A DNA stretch of 64,000 nt from JACVRW01 sp963825345. Its GTDB lineage: Bacteria > Actinomycetota > Thermoleophilia > Solirubrobacterales > Thermoleophilaceae. A program made the translations under genes and the position numbers. The stretch covers positions 558,001-622,000 of the forward strand of contig CAWGSQ010000012.1 of the NCBI GenBank assembly GCA_963825345.1, in the 5' to 3' direction. Position 1 is the stretch's first letter. Each line of letters begins with the position of its first letter. The notes below the pieces were generated by a model, which worked only from the letters and a program-made list of their open reading frames with translations, searched no databases and was not told where the DNA came from. This document shows positions 35,498 to 42,932 of the stretch, piece by piece.

Positions 35498-35546
35498 TCC
35501 TGCTCTACCTACCGTATGGGTAGTCCAGGCAGGATGGTCGATCCCC
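35498..35546. repeat. 37-bp hairpin element, copy B (core inverted)
   Basis: TCCTG at 35498-35502 and CAGGA at 35530-35534, with loop GTATG at 35514-35518. The core is the reverse complement of copy A with one mismatch, yet the flanks CGAGTG and TGGTCG keep the same orientation as in copy A. It sits between the convergent kinase and DsbA genes. Confidence 0.75.
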
Positions 35547-36482
35547 TCAGTGCTGCTGTTCGCCCGAGCCCGCCGCGGCGCTAGCGGCGGCGGGCGCCGC
35601 CTCCGTCGCCCGCCACACCGCGTCCGCGCCGGCCGGCTCGCGCTCGACGGCGCCGGTCGCCGCCAGCTCGGCGAGCTCTGCGGTGGTGGCGTCGAAGTCG
35701 GCGTCCACCAGGTCGCTCGGGCGCATCACGCTCGCCAGCTCGGCCGTGGTCAGGCCCTCCGGGAACGTGTCGAGCGCCTCGAGGGCACTCGCGGGCGCAG
35801 GGCGGCGCTTCAGCGTCACGTCGAGGTTTGCCAGGGCGGTGTCGTAGGCCTCGAACGGCTGGAAGCCACCGACCTCGAGCGCGTCGCCGTCCGCGCGCTC
35901 GAAGATCACCGACGGTGCGGTGTAGCGGACGGGGCCGTCACTCGTCGAGAAGCGGTCCTGGGCGTGCGTGGGCGATCCCTCCGCGGCGCGCGCGTGCGCA
36001 CGGTCCGCCTCGTAGAGGTCCACGACCTGCGGGTCGTCGATGCTGGCGACCACGCTGTCCGCGTCGAGGCCCGCCACGGCTGACAGCGTGGCTCGCAGGC
36101 TCTCGTCGTCGTCCAGCAGCTCGGCCGTAGTGAAGTGCATCAGCTGGAGCGCGCGCAGCGCCGCCTCGCCGAGCGCCGGGTCGAGCTCGCGGGCGGCCAC
36201 GATCGCGCGGCAGGCGCGCGAGGTGGCGGACATGCGTGGCTTCAGCTCGAAGCTGTACGGCATTCCGAAGCGAGCGCTGAATCGGTGCTGGGTGTCGAGC
36301 AGGCGCTCCGGCGTGTAGCCGCGTGCCTCGTACGCCTCGGCGGACTCGCTCAGCCCGATCAGGACGAGCTGCCAGTCGATCTGGTCGCCGAAGCGCCAGC
36401 GCAGCCGGGCATGGGCGGGGCGGGCCGAGTAGGCCCAGGGACAGGCCGGATCCGTGAAGTGGATGGCTTTGATTGCGGGCAC
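35547..36482 (-). CDS. DsbA/FrnE-like thioredoxin-fold protein
   Basis: A 311-residue protein beginning AIKAIHFTDPACPWAYSARP, the thioredoxin-fold start of the DsbA/FrnE family. The active site reads CPWA, with only the first Cys, so disulphide exchange is doubtful and a glutathione- or mycothiol-transferase or isomerase role is as likely. GRYTAPSVIFERADG-like cis-Pro loop and a helical insert (50-180) are present. The final 100 residues form a separate domain with an Ala-rich tail. GTG 36482 is preferred because TATCCT ends 7 nt upstream; GTG 36500 is in the same frame. Confidence 0.7.
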   Translation of the reverse strand: MPAIKAIHFTDPACPWAYSARPAHARLRWRFGDQIDWQLVLIGLSESAEAYEARGYTPERLLDTQHRFSARFGMPYSFELKPRMSATSRACRAIVAARELDPALGEAALRALQLMHFTTAELLDDDESLRATLSAVAGLDADSVVASIDDPQVVDLYEADRAHARAAEGSPTHAQDRFSTSDGPVRYTAPSVIFERADGDALEVGGFQPFEAYDTALANLDVTLKRRPAPASALEALDTFPEGLTTAELASVMRPSDLVDADFDATTAELAELAATGAVEREPAGADAVWRATEAAPAAASAAAGSGEQQH

Positions 36483-36489
36483 AACGACG

Positions 36490-36495
36490 AGGATA
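36490..36495 (-). promoter_or_regulatory. Candidate -10 element for the DsbA-like gene
   Basis: TATCCT on the minus strand, 7 nt before the GTG at 36482. Confidence 0.45.
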
Positions 36496-36526
36496 CGCAC
36501 CCGCTATGTGACGCCGGCCGCCGGGC

Positions 36527-37684
36527 TCAGGCCAGCGCGGACTCGCGGCGGCGGCGCGTGAAGGCACGGCCCGCGAGCCAGCCCACCAGGGCGATCAGCC
36601 CGAGCGGCAGAGCGACCGCGAGCACGCGAACGATCACCCCGGCCACGCCCACGAACAGGTCGCCGGCGTCGCCGAGCGCGTCGTCGAACGAGCCGCCCGC
36701 GGCGCCGCCGCCCTCGTCGCCGTCCTTCGGCAGCAGGCTCACGGTCACGACCGCATAGTCAGTGCGCAGGCGTAGGCTGCGAAGCTGCGAGCGCAGCCCG
36801 TTGATCTCGCCGGCCACCAGGTCGAGGCGACGGCGAATCGACTCCGCCTCCTCGTCGGTGGCGGCAAGTTCGAGGCGGCGCAGCAGGCTGCGGCGCTCGG
36901 CGCGCGCGGACTGGAGACGATCCTTGGCGGTCACGTGCTCGCGGGTCACGTCGCGTCCGCTCTGCGACTGCGTGCGCACGTCGGCGAGCACGGAGAGGTC
37001 GCGCAGCGCGGGCCGAAGCCGAGCCGCCGGGATGCGCAGCTCGAAGTCGCCGCCCGCCGAGTTTCCGCCGGTGGACACCGAGGAGCTCAGCACGAAGCCG
37101 CCGTGGCGGTTCGTGACCGTGGTCACCTGCTCGGCGACCCTGGCCATCTCGTCGACCGGCATCTCGAGCTCGAGACCGATCGAGCGCTCGATCTTGCGGT
37201 TGCGCTGGCCCGGGGCGAAGCCGCCGTCGGGCGGAAGCGGCACGGAACGGCCGCTGCCGGCGGCGGCCTGATCGGCCGCCCGCTCGAACTGGCTCCGCTC
37301 GGCCGGGGCCACGGGCGCGGCGATGGCCGGCGCGGAGGCACCCGCGTCGTCTCCCCCGCCTCCGCTCGATCCCCCGCCGTCGTTGAGGCCCGAGTCTCCA
37401 GAGCCTCCGGCGAGGATCGCGATCAGCACTATTGGCAGAGCCACGAGGCCGGTCGCGAAAGCGGGAGTGGCCGCGCGGCGCCACAGCGGGCGTCGCAGCT
37501 GAGGAGTCTTCGGGAAGCCGCTCCGAACCCGCCGGCCGAGCTCGTGCCGGAACTCGGCGTCCGCCTCGGGCACATCGGCCCGGAGCGCGAGCGCCAGCTC
37601 CTGGAGCTCCCGCGTCAGCGGATCGTCGTGATCGGCGGCACCGGTCTCGAGGGCGTCGTCGATGGCGGTGAGCTGGTCACTCAT
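36527..37684 (-). CDS. DUF4349 membrane protein, possible anti-sigma partner
   Basis: A 385-residue bitopic or two-pass protein. A cytoplasmic N-terminus of about 70 residues precedes a membrane segment (about 76-95, FATGLVALPIVLIAILAGG). A Gly/Ser/Asp linker and an outer DUF4349 domain follow (RNRKIERSIGLELEMPVDEM, coiled coil at about 245-300), then a second membrane segment near 345-370 and a basic tail. The start overlaps the ECF sigma gene by 8 bp, the usual arrangement for a membrane anti-sigma factor. No zinc HRDC or zf-HC2 motif is visible, so the anti-sigma role is inference from position and topology. Confidence 0.75.
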   Translation of the reverse strand: MSDQLTAIDDALETGAADHDDPLTRELQELALALRADVPEADAEFRHELGRRVRSGFPKTPQLRRPLWRRAATPAFATGLVALPIVLIAILAGGSGDSGLNDGGGSSGGGGDDAGASAPAIAAPVAPAERSQFERAADQAAAGSGRSVPLPPDGGFAPGQRNRKIERSIGLELEMPVDEMARVAEQVTTVTNRHGGFVLSSSVSTGGNSAGGDFELRIPAARLRPALRDLSVLADVRTQSQSGRDVTREHVTAKDRLQSARAERRSLLRRLELAATDEEAESIRRRLDLVAGEINGLRSQLRSLRLRTDYAVVTVSLLPKDGDEGGGAAGGSFDDALGDAGDLFVGVAGVIVRVLAVALPLGLIALVGWLAGRAFTRRRRESALA

Positions 37685-38240
37685 GGCAGGCCTCTCTCAG
37701 CTTCGTGATGGTTCGGTGCAGTCGGGTGCCGGCGTTCGACTCGGACATGCCGAGCACGCGCGCGATCTCGACGTTCGACAGGCCTCCCGCGAACTTGAGC
37801 GCGATCAGGTCGCGCTCCTGTCCGTCGAGCGACGCGAGCGCCGCGCGTACCGTCTCGCGCCTCAGCGCGAATTCGGCCTGGTCCTCAGGCGTCGGTGACA
37901 CGGTGTCCTCGGGGTCCACCTCGAGGACCGCCCGGCGCTTGCGCTTGCGCAGCTCGTCGAGAGCGGCGTTGCGAGCGATGCCGAACAGCCAGGCGTCCAT
38001 CGAGCCGCGGCCGGGCCGGTATGTGCGCCTCTTGCGGTATGCGCGCTCGAACGCCTGGGAGGTCACGTCCTCCGCCGCGGACCTGTCGCGCAGCAGCGAC
38101 GCGACGTACGCGTACACCCGCGGGAAGGTCCTTTCATAGAGCTCCGCGAAGCCCTCGGAAGGGGCTGTGGCCACCATCGGCACGGGTTCCACGAGAGCCT
38201 CGTTCACGTCTGAACTACGCGCGGGGCTCGTATCCATCAC
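37677..38240 (-). CDS. ECF-family RNA polymerase sigma factor
   Basis: A 187-residue extracytoplasmic-function sigma factor. Region 2 (about 30-95) has ELYERTFPRVYAYVASLLRD, AAEDVTSQAFERAYR and AWLFGIARNAALDELRKRKR. Region 4 (about 130-185) has LDGQERDLIALKFAGGLSN and the helix-turn-helix VEIARVLGMSESNAGTRLHR. It probably responds to an envelope signal through the overlapping DUF4349 membrane protein. The first 28 residues are extra. The upstream gap holds a small inverted repeat TTGAG/CTCAA, a possible autoregulatory site. Confidence 0.92.
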   Translation of the reverse strand: MMDTSPARSSDVNEALVEPVPMVATAPSEGFAELYERTFPRVYAYVASLLRDRSAAEDVTSQAFERAYRKRRTYRPGRGSMDAWLFGIARNAALDELRKRKRRAVLEVDPEDTVSPTPEDQAEFALRRETVRAALASLDGQERDLIALKFAGGLSNVEIARVLGMSESNAGTRLHRTITKLREACHE

Positions 38241-38297
38241 GAATTTGAGTGTCCCACGCTCAAGTGAATCTCCATATGGCCCGATGTACCAGGCGTA

Positions 38298-38993
38298 GTG
38301 CGAAGACTTGCCGCCCCCACGGTTCTGCTCGCCTGCGTCGCATCCCTCTTCGCGGCGGGCGCCGCCGACGCCAAATTGCGCCTGCCCGCAGGCGCCGACG
38401 CACCACCCGTGCTTCCGCCGGGCGTGGTTGTGGCTGAGCTTCCTCCGGTGGATTCGACAGGCGGCCAGCGCAGGGGAGGCCCCGTGCTGAGCTCAGCACG
38501 GGCGGCCACCAGGCGCGCAGTGGTCCAGGACGCCGAGCGTCCCTTCTGGGCCACCGTGAACATCTGCGACACATCGGGCTCCCCAAATGCCCTCGGCGTG
38601 CGCACCAGCGTGCCGGGCAACGGCTCGGACGAGCGCATCTGGTCGCGCTACACCGCCCAGTGGTGGAGCAGCGCGGCCCAGGAGTGGAAGACGGTCGGAG
38701 GCAGTGGCATGACCGACTGGGTCTACATCGGCAACGCCGACATGTCGGCTCGCCAGGCGGGATGGACCTTCCGCTTCGTGCAGCCGCCCTCCGGCACCAC
38801 CTACGTGATGCGCGGAGTGGTCGAGTTCGAATGGCGCGACGAGGTTGGCTCGGCGCGCAGGTCACGCAAGGCCCACAGGGCCCAGCGCGTGGCCGTGGTG
38901 CGGCAGCGCACGCTGCTCACCGAGACAGGCATGCAGGGCGTGCAGGGCGGGGATCCCGCGGGCACGTCCAAGGCCATGTGCCTGATCTGGTAG
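38298..38993 (+). CDS. Secreted protein of unknown function, paralogue 1
   Basis: A 231-residue exported protein that I cannot assign. The signal peptide covers residues 1-25 (LAAPTVLLACVASLFAAGAA, cleavage near ADA). After a Pro-rich linker, the core contains TVNICDTSG, a RYTAQWWSSAAQEWKTVGG stretch and QAGWTFRFVQPPSGTTYVMR. This core is shared with the next gene, so the two are tandem paralogues. It is Trp-rich and ends in an unpaired Cys (AMCLIW). Divergent from the ECF sigma gene, possibly its target. Confidence 0.7.
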   Translation: MRRLAAPTVLLACVASLFAAGAADAKLRLPAGADAPPVLPPGVVVAELPPVDSTGGQRRGGPVLSSARAATRRAVVQDAERPFWATVNICDTSGSPNALGVRTSVPGNGSDERIWSRYTAQWWSSAAQEWKTVGGSGMTDWVYIGNADMSARQAGWTFRFVQPPSGTTYVMRGVVEFEWRDEVGSARRSRKAHRAQRVAVVRQRTLLTETGMQGVQGGDPAGTSKAMCLIW

Positions 38994-39025
38994 TCGGTTC
39001 ACTCGCCGACAGCCAAGCTTCTCGC

Positions 39026-39031
39026 TAGGCT
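39026..39031 (+). promoter_or_regulatory. Candidate -10 element for secreted paralogue 2
   Basis: TAGGCT, 7 nt before the ATG at 39039; the gene therefore need not depend on read-through from paralogue 1. Confidence 0.45.
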
Positions 39032-39038
39032 GGCCCCA

Positions 39039-39464
39039 ATGGGCCGCAAGTCGAGGTTCGTCGCGCTGGCCGCAGCGCTTCTCACCGTGAGCGCTGGGCC
39101 CGCCCATGCCGTTGGTACCGAGCAGCTCACCTCGTCGTGGGCGAACGTGAACATCTGCAACTCCGGGCAGCTCGGAGCCCGTGCACAGCTCGCCGGCGAC
39201 GGATCGACAGACATCATGCGAGTCCGCTTCACCGCGCAGTGGCTGAGCCCCGACGGCGGCTGGGTGCCGCTGGTTGGTCAGGCCACCTCGCCCTGGCAGG
39301 AGGCCGGCTCTGCTGAGTTCACCTGGGCCCAGGCCGGCTGGACCTTCAACCTCGCCGTCCCGCCCACGGGCACGAGCTACCAGCTCCGCGCGGTGGCCGA
39401 GATGGATCTCGGCTCGGGCCGCAGCTCCACGCAGACCACCGGCGCCTGCGTCGTCGGCGGCTAG
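39039..39464 (+). CDS. Secreted protein of unknown function, paralogue 2
   Basis: A 141-residue shorter version of the preceding protein. The signal peptide is RFVALAALLTVSAGPAHA-like (residues 1-25). Then come ANVNICNSGQ, RVRFTAQWLSPDGGWVPLVG and QAGWTFNLAVPPTGTSYQLR, matching paralogue 1 in order and spacing. The two Cys (in NICNS and TGACVVG) could form a disulphide, and the same pair exists in paralogue 1. Probably a small beta-sandwich wall or extracellular protein; function unknown. Convergent with the GDPD gene. Confidence 0.7.
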   Translation: MGRKSRFVALAAALLTVSAGPAHAVGTEQLTSSWANVNICNSGQLGARAQLAGDGSTDIMRVRFTAQWLSPDGGWVPLVGQATSPWQEAGSAEFTWAQAGWTFNLAVPPTGTSYQLRAVAEMDLGSGRSSTQTTGACVVGG

Positions 39465-40156
39465 CCGAACAGCCGCGGGTCGTTCGTGATGACGCCGTCC
39501 ACGCCGAGCGCCTCGAGCGAGCGGATCCGCGGGGCGTCGTCCACGGTCCAGACGTAGACCTGCCCGCCGGCGGCGTGCACCGCGCGGACCAGGCGCGGGC
39601 TCACCAGGATCTGGTGGCACATGATCGCCTCGCAGCCACCTGCCCTGATGCGCGCCGCGGCCTGCCTAGGGAGGCGGGCGCGCATCACGAGCGCGATCGC
39701 GTACACCGGCAGGCGAACGTAGAGCGGCGAGCGCAGGTAGTTGCGCCGCACGCGCGGCACCGACCAGCCACGGCGCAGGCCGGGCTCCAGCTCGCCGAGG
39801 CGGTCGAGGCTCTGCGGGTACATGGTCGAGACGAGCGAGCGCTCGGTCAGCCCGTGTCGGGCCAGCCCGTCCACCACCTCGCGCTCGTAGCCGGTGAGCT
39901 TCAGGTCTACGTCAAGCTCCACGCCCGCGTAGGCCTCGCCGGCGAAGTGCTCGAGGCCCTCCTCGAGCGTCACGCATTCGCGCTTCTCGGCGTCCTCGTA
40001 GTCGTGCGCCAGCACCAGCCGCCGGTCGCGGGTGCGCAGCACGTCGAACTCGATCATGTCCACGCCGTGTTCGAGCGCGGCCTCGAAGCTCTCGAACGTG
40101 TTGCCGGGCGCCACGTGGTCCGCGCCCTTGTGTCCGACCCGGATCAGCCCTGGCAC
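39461..40156 (-). CDS. Glycerophosphodiester phosphodiesterase
   Basis: A 231-residue TIM-barrel enzyme that hydrolyses glycerophosphodiesters from lipids to glycerol-3-phosphate. RVGHKGADHVAPGNTFESF near the N-terminus is the GDPD signature (catalytic His and the NT pair). IEFDVLRTRDRRLVLAHD carries the metal Glu/Asp and the second His. The C-terminus VYVWTVDDAPRIRSLEALGVDGVITNDP is characteristic. No signal peptide, so cytoplasmic. GTG 40156 overlaps the end of the glycosylase gene by 13 bp; GTG 40165 is possible. Confidence 0.9.
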   Translation of the reverse strand: MPGLIRVGHKGADHVAPGNTFESFEAALEHGVDMIEFDVLRTRDRRLVLAHDYEDAEKRECVTLEEGLEHFAGEAYAGVELDVDLKLTGYEREVVDGLARHGLTERSLVSTMYPQSLDRLGELEPGLRRGWSVPRVRRNYLRSPLYVRLPVYAIALVMRARLPRQAAARIRAGGCEAIMCHQILVSPRLVRAVHAAGGQVYVWTVDDAPRIRSLEALGVDGVITNDPRLFG

Positions 40157-40920
40157 TCTGGGCACCAGTAGGTCGTCCGGTTGTCGTCGCCCTGGCCGCG
40201 CGCGCGAATCCGCGTTCCGCAGCGCCGGCAGGGACGGCCCGTCCGGTCGAAGACGAGCTGGTCGCGCACGTGCCCGCCGCCCTGGCCTGACCTCAGCATC
40301 AGCGGACGCACCGCGAGCACGGCGCCCAGCGCCTCCTCGTCGCTCACCTCGCTCACCGGTCTCCACGGGTCAATCCCGGCGAGGAAGCAGGCCTCGGACT
40401 TCCAGAGGTTGCCGATCCCGCAGAGGTTGCGCTGGTCGAGCAGGGCATCTCCTATTCCTCGCGTGGGATCGTCCTCGCGCAGCCGCTTGAGGAAGTGCTG
40501 CTCGTCGAACTCCTCGGCCATGATGTCGGGGCCGAGCTGAGCTATGCGGCGGTCGATGCGCGAGCGCGAGTCGGTCATCAGTTCGAGCACGGGGCCGTCG
40601 AACTGGACCACATCGTGCTCGGCCGTCCGGATCACCAGCCAGGCACGCCGCGGCGACTTGCCCCAGCGCCGCCCGCGCGGGTACACACCCCACCAGCCGT
40701 TCATGCGCAGATGCGAGTGCAGCGTCAGGTCGCCGTCGAAGCGGATGAACAGGTGCTTTCCCCTCGACTCCACGGCGCGAACGCCGCGTCCGCCGAGCCG
40801 CTCGGGCCAGCGATCGCGCGCGTGGCGCGGATGCGGGGTCTCGATTGAGGCGATCTCCTGCCCCACCAGCGCTTTGCGAATGCGCTGGGCAGCCCCATAG
40901 ATCGTGTCGCCCTCAGGCAT
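40144..40920 (-). CDS. Fpg/Nei-family DNA glycosylase (endonuclease VIII type)
   Basis: A 258-residue bifunctional base-excision enzyme. It begins PEGDT, with Pro2 as nucleophile and Glu3 as catalytic acid; this start is typical of the actinobacterial Nei2 group. LHSHLRMNGWW, LLDQRNLCGIGNLWKSEACF (helix-two-turn-helix) and the C-terminal zinc finger (CRRC and CPEC) are intact. It excises oxidised pyrimidines or purines and nicks the strand. A TAGGAT hexamer ends 6 nt before ATG 40920. Confidence 0.93.
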   Translation of the reverse strand: MPEGDTIYGAAQRIRKALVGQEIASIETPHPRHARDRWPERLGGRGVRAVESRGKHLFIRFDGDLTLHSHLRMNGWWGVYPRGRRWGKSPRRAWLVIRTAEHDVVQFDGPVLELMTDSRSRIDRRIAQLGPDIMAEEFDEQHFLKRLREDDPTRGIGDALLDQRNLCGIGNLWKSEACFLAGIDPWRPVSEVSDEEALGAVLAVRPLMLRSGQGGGHVRDQLVFDRTGRPCRRCGTRIRARGQGDDNRTTYWCPECQG

Positions 40921-40926
40921 GCTTCG

Positions 40927-40932
40927 ATCCTA
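40927..40932 (-). promoter_or_regulatory. Candidate -10 element for the Nei-type glycosylase gene
   Basis: TAGGAT on the minus strand, 6 nt before the ATG at 40920. Confidence 0.45.
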
Positions 40933-40945
40933 GGGACGCGTACCG

Positions 40946-42904
40946 CTACGGCACGGCAGTGAGCTGCCACTGCCACGTCTGTTCGGGTGAGCCGGGGCCG
41001 GTGTTGCCCGAGCCACTCCCGTGGATGCTCCAGTCGTCGGCCACGGGGCCGCCCGGGTACGGCGAGTAGGCCATCCAGGGCACGCCCGCGCCGGGCGACC
41101 AGTCGAAGTCGTCGCCGTTCTCGTCCGGGTTTTCGCAGTTCGACTTCGTTCCCACTATCTGTGCGATCAGCGGAGCGGGGACCTGGAGCTGGTACTTGCG
41201 CGGCGGACTGTCGAAGAAGAGGTGAATCAGGCTGATGTTCTGGTAGTCGGGTTGTCCGCCGAGGTCGATGGTGCCGCTGCCCGCGACGTCGCAGTCGCCA
41301 ACGCTTCCGTTGTAGCTGTACTGGAGTGAGCCCGACTGGAATGTGTAGCTGGCGTCGCTCGCACCTGGGCTGCTCGGCCCGGCCCAGGTCGCATGGAACG
41401 AGCCGCTCCAGCTGGCGTTCATGTGGTTGCCGGCGCCGAGCTCGTTCTCGTCGTAGACGCCGCCCCCGGAGAAGGTTCCGTTGTACGCGGACGGCGGCGG
41501 GGGAGGTGGCGGCTCGACGGGCTGCTCCCAGGTGCCCTCCGCCACGCCCGCCTTCGACGTGGCGCGGACCTTCACGGCGACCCGATCCCTGGTCCCGTGG
41601 TTCACCGTGTAGCTGAAGCGGGCCTGCTGGCCACCCGCGCGGGTGGGCTCGAACACGGCGCCGACCTGGTCCGAGAGGCGCGCGTCAAGCTCCGAGGTGT
41701 TGCCGTCCTCGACCGCCTTCGCCGTCGCCGTGAAGGAGCCGGTCTGATCCGGCTTGAGCGTGAGCGAGCCCGGGGCGGGGACCAGCTCCAGCTTGGCGCA
41801 CACACCCGGCTGCTGCCAGCGCTCCTCCCGACTGCGATAGCCGCTCATCGCCTTCTCGATCACCGAGCGGAACTGCTGGTCGGCGTCGCTGCGACCGCGC
41901 TGCTCGAGCTGGTCCTGGAGGTCGGAGCGGTCCGCGCCGAACAGGCCCTCCATATCGACCGTGACGGTGATGTCGCTGAGGCCGGGCTCGTAGCCCCCGG
42001 TGCGCATGTTCACGCGTGTGTTCCGCGTGAGGCGGGTGCGGATCGAGATCGGCGGGAACGCGCGCGTCGAGCCTCCCAGCCGGACCGTGGAGACCTCGCT
42101 GTCCTCGACGTCGAGGAAGTCGAGCTTGGCGTCCACGTCGGTAAAGCCCTCGAGCTTCGTGCGCCGCGTGATCTCGGCGGACTGCGACCAGACGTTCTCG
42201 CCGCCCCGCGAGACCCTGATCGAAACGCGCATCTTGTAACGGATATCGCCGTTCAGCTGTCCAGCGGCGGTCGGGCACTGTGGCGCCTCCACCTCGTTCG
42301 GCTCGCAGGCGCCGAAGTCGAGCGTGGCCGTGATCGTGAACTCGTTGCCGGTCAGCTCCATGCCCAATTGCGCACCGTCCGAGCCGAGGGTGGAGGTTAC
42401 GGTCGCCCTGACGCCGCCGGCGCTCGACGTGAACGAGTCCTGCTGCCGCGTGCCCGGTGGCACGTCCCGGCAGCCGGTCGCCGCGCTCTGCGCGCCTGCT
42501 GTCGCCGCAGCGCGCTCGTCGATGACGCCCAGGCCCCTTGCGGTCACCCTGGAGAGGAGCCGCGGCGCGCGCGGCCCGAGCTTGCGGACCAGCTTTGGGA
42601 GCGACTGCGCCCGCTTGCCGCGCCGGCCCCGCACCCCGGACCAGTCCCGTCCGAAAGCGGAGCGTGCCAGGAGCAGCCGCGGATCACCCCGCTTCGGCTT
42701 TGGCAGCACCCGGCGCGCGCGAACGCACGACACCCGCTTCCCGGACCGCACACGCACCTGGCCCTTCTTGCAGCGCTTCTTCTTGGCGGCGGAGTCGGTG
42801 GGGACCACGCCGAAGGAGGCCTCGGCGGCCGGGGGAACAGCGGCGGTCGCCGCAAGGGCGGCGAGGAGGGCGAGTACTAGGAACGCGCATGGCCAGGTGC
42901 GCAC
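40946..42904 (-). CDS. Large secreted protein of unknown function
   Basis: A 652-residue exported protein without a family I recognise. The signal peptide is CAFLVLALLAALAATAA-like (residues 1-30). Next come a Lys/Arg-rich segment with a CKKGQVRVRSGKRVSCVRAR Cys pair, seen in many actinobacterial secreted proteins, and a long mixed alpha/beta domain. An Ig-like region (about 395-470, LTLKPDQTGSFTATAKAVED), a short poly-Pro linker (PPPPPPP) and a C-terminal beta-rich domain with several Cys and Trp follow. It may be surface-associated. A TACTAT hexamer ends 6 nt before GTG 42904. Confidence 0.7.
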   Translation of the reverse strand: MRTWPCAFLVLALLAALAATAAVPPAAEASFGVVPTDSAAKKKRCKKGQVRVRSGKRVSCVRARRVLPKPKRGDPRLLLARSAFGRDWSGVRGRRGKRAQSLPKLVRKLGPRAPRLLSRVTARGLGVIDERAAATAGAQSAATGCRDVPPGTRQQDSFTSSAGGVRATVTSTLGSDGAQLGMELTGNEFTITATLDFGACEPNEVEAPQCPTAAGQLNGDIRYKMRVSIRVSRGGENVWSQSAEITRRTKLEGFTDVDAKLDFLDVEDSEVSTVRLGGSTRAFPPISIRTRLTRNTRVNMRTGGYEPGLSDITVTVDMEGLFGADRSDLQDQLEQRGRSDADQQFRSVIEKAMSGYRSREERWQQPGVCAKLELVPAPGSLTLKPDQTGSFTATAKAVEDGNTSELDARLSDQVGAVFEPTRAGGQQARFSYTVNHGTRDRVAVKVRATSKAGVAEGTWEQPVEPPPPPPPSAYNGTFSGGGVYDENELGAGNHMNASWSGSFHATWAGPSSPGASDASYTFQSGSLQYSYNGSVGDCDVAGSGTIDLGGQPDYQNISLIHLFFDSPPRKYQLQVPAPLIAQIVGTKSNCENPDENGDDFDWSPGAGVPWMAYSPYPGGPVADDWSIHGSGSGNTGPGSPEQTWQWQLTAVP

Positions 42905-42910
42905 CTTCCG

Positions 42911-42916
42911 ATAGTA
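42911..42916 (-). promoter_or_regulatory. Candidate -10 element for the large secreted protein gene
   Basis: TACTAT on the minus strand, 6 nt before the GTG at 42904. Confidence 0.45.
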
Positions 42917-42932
42917 AGCCCATTTTGCGAAT

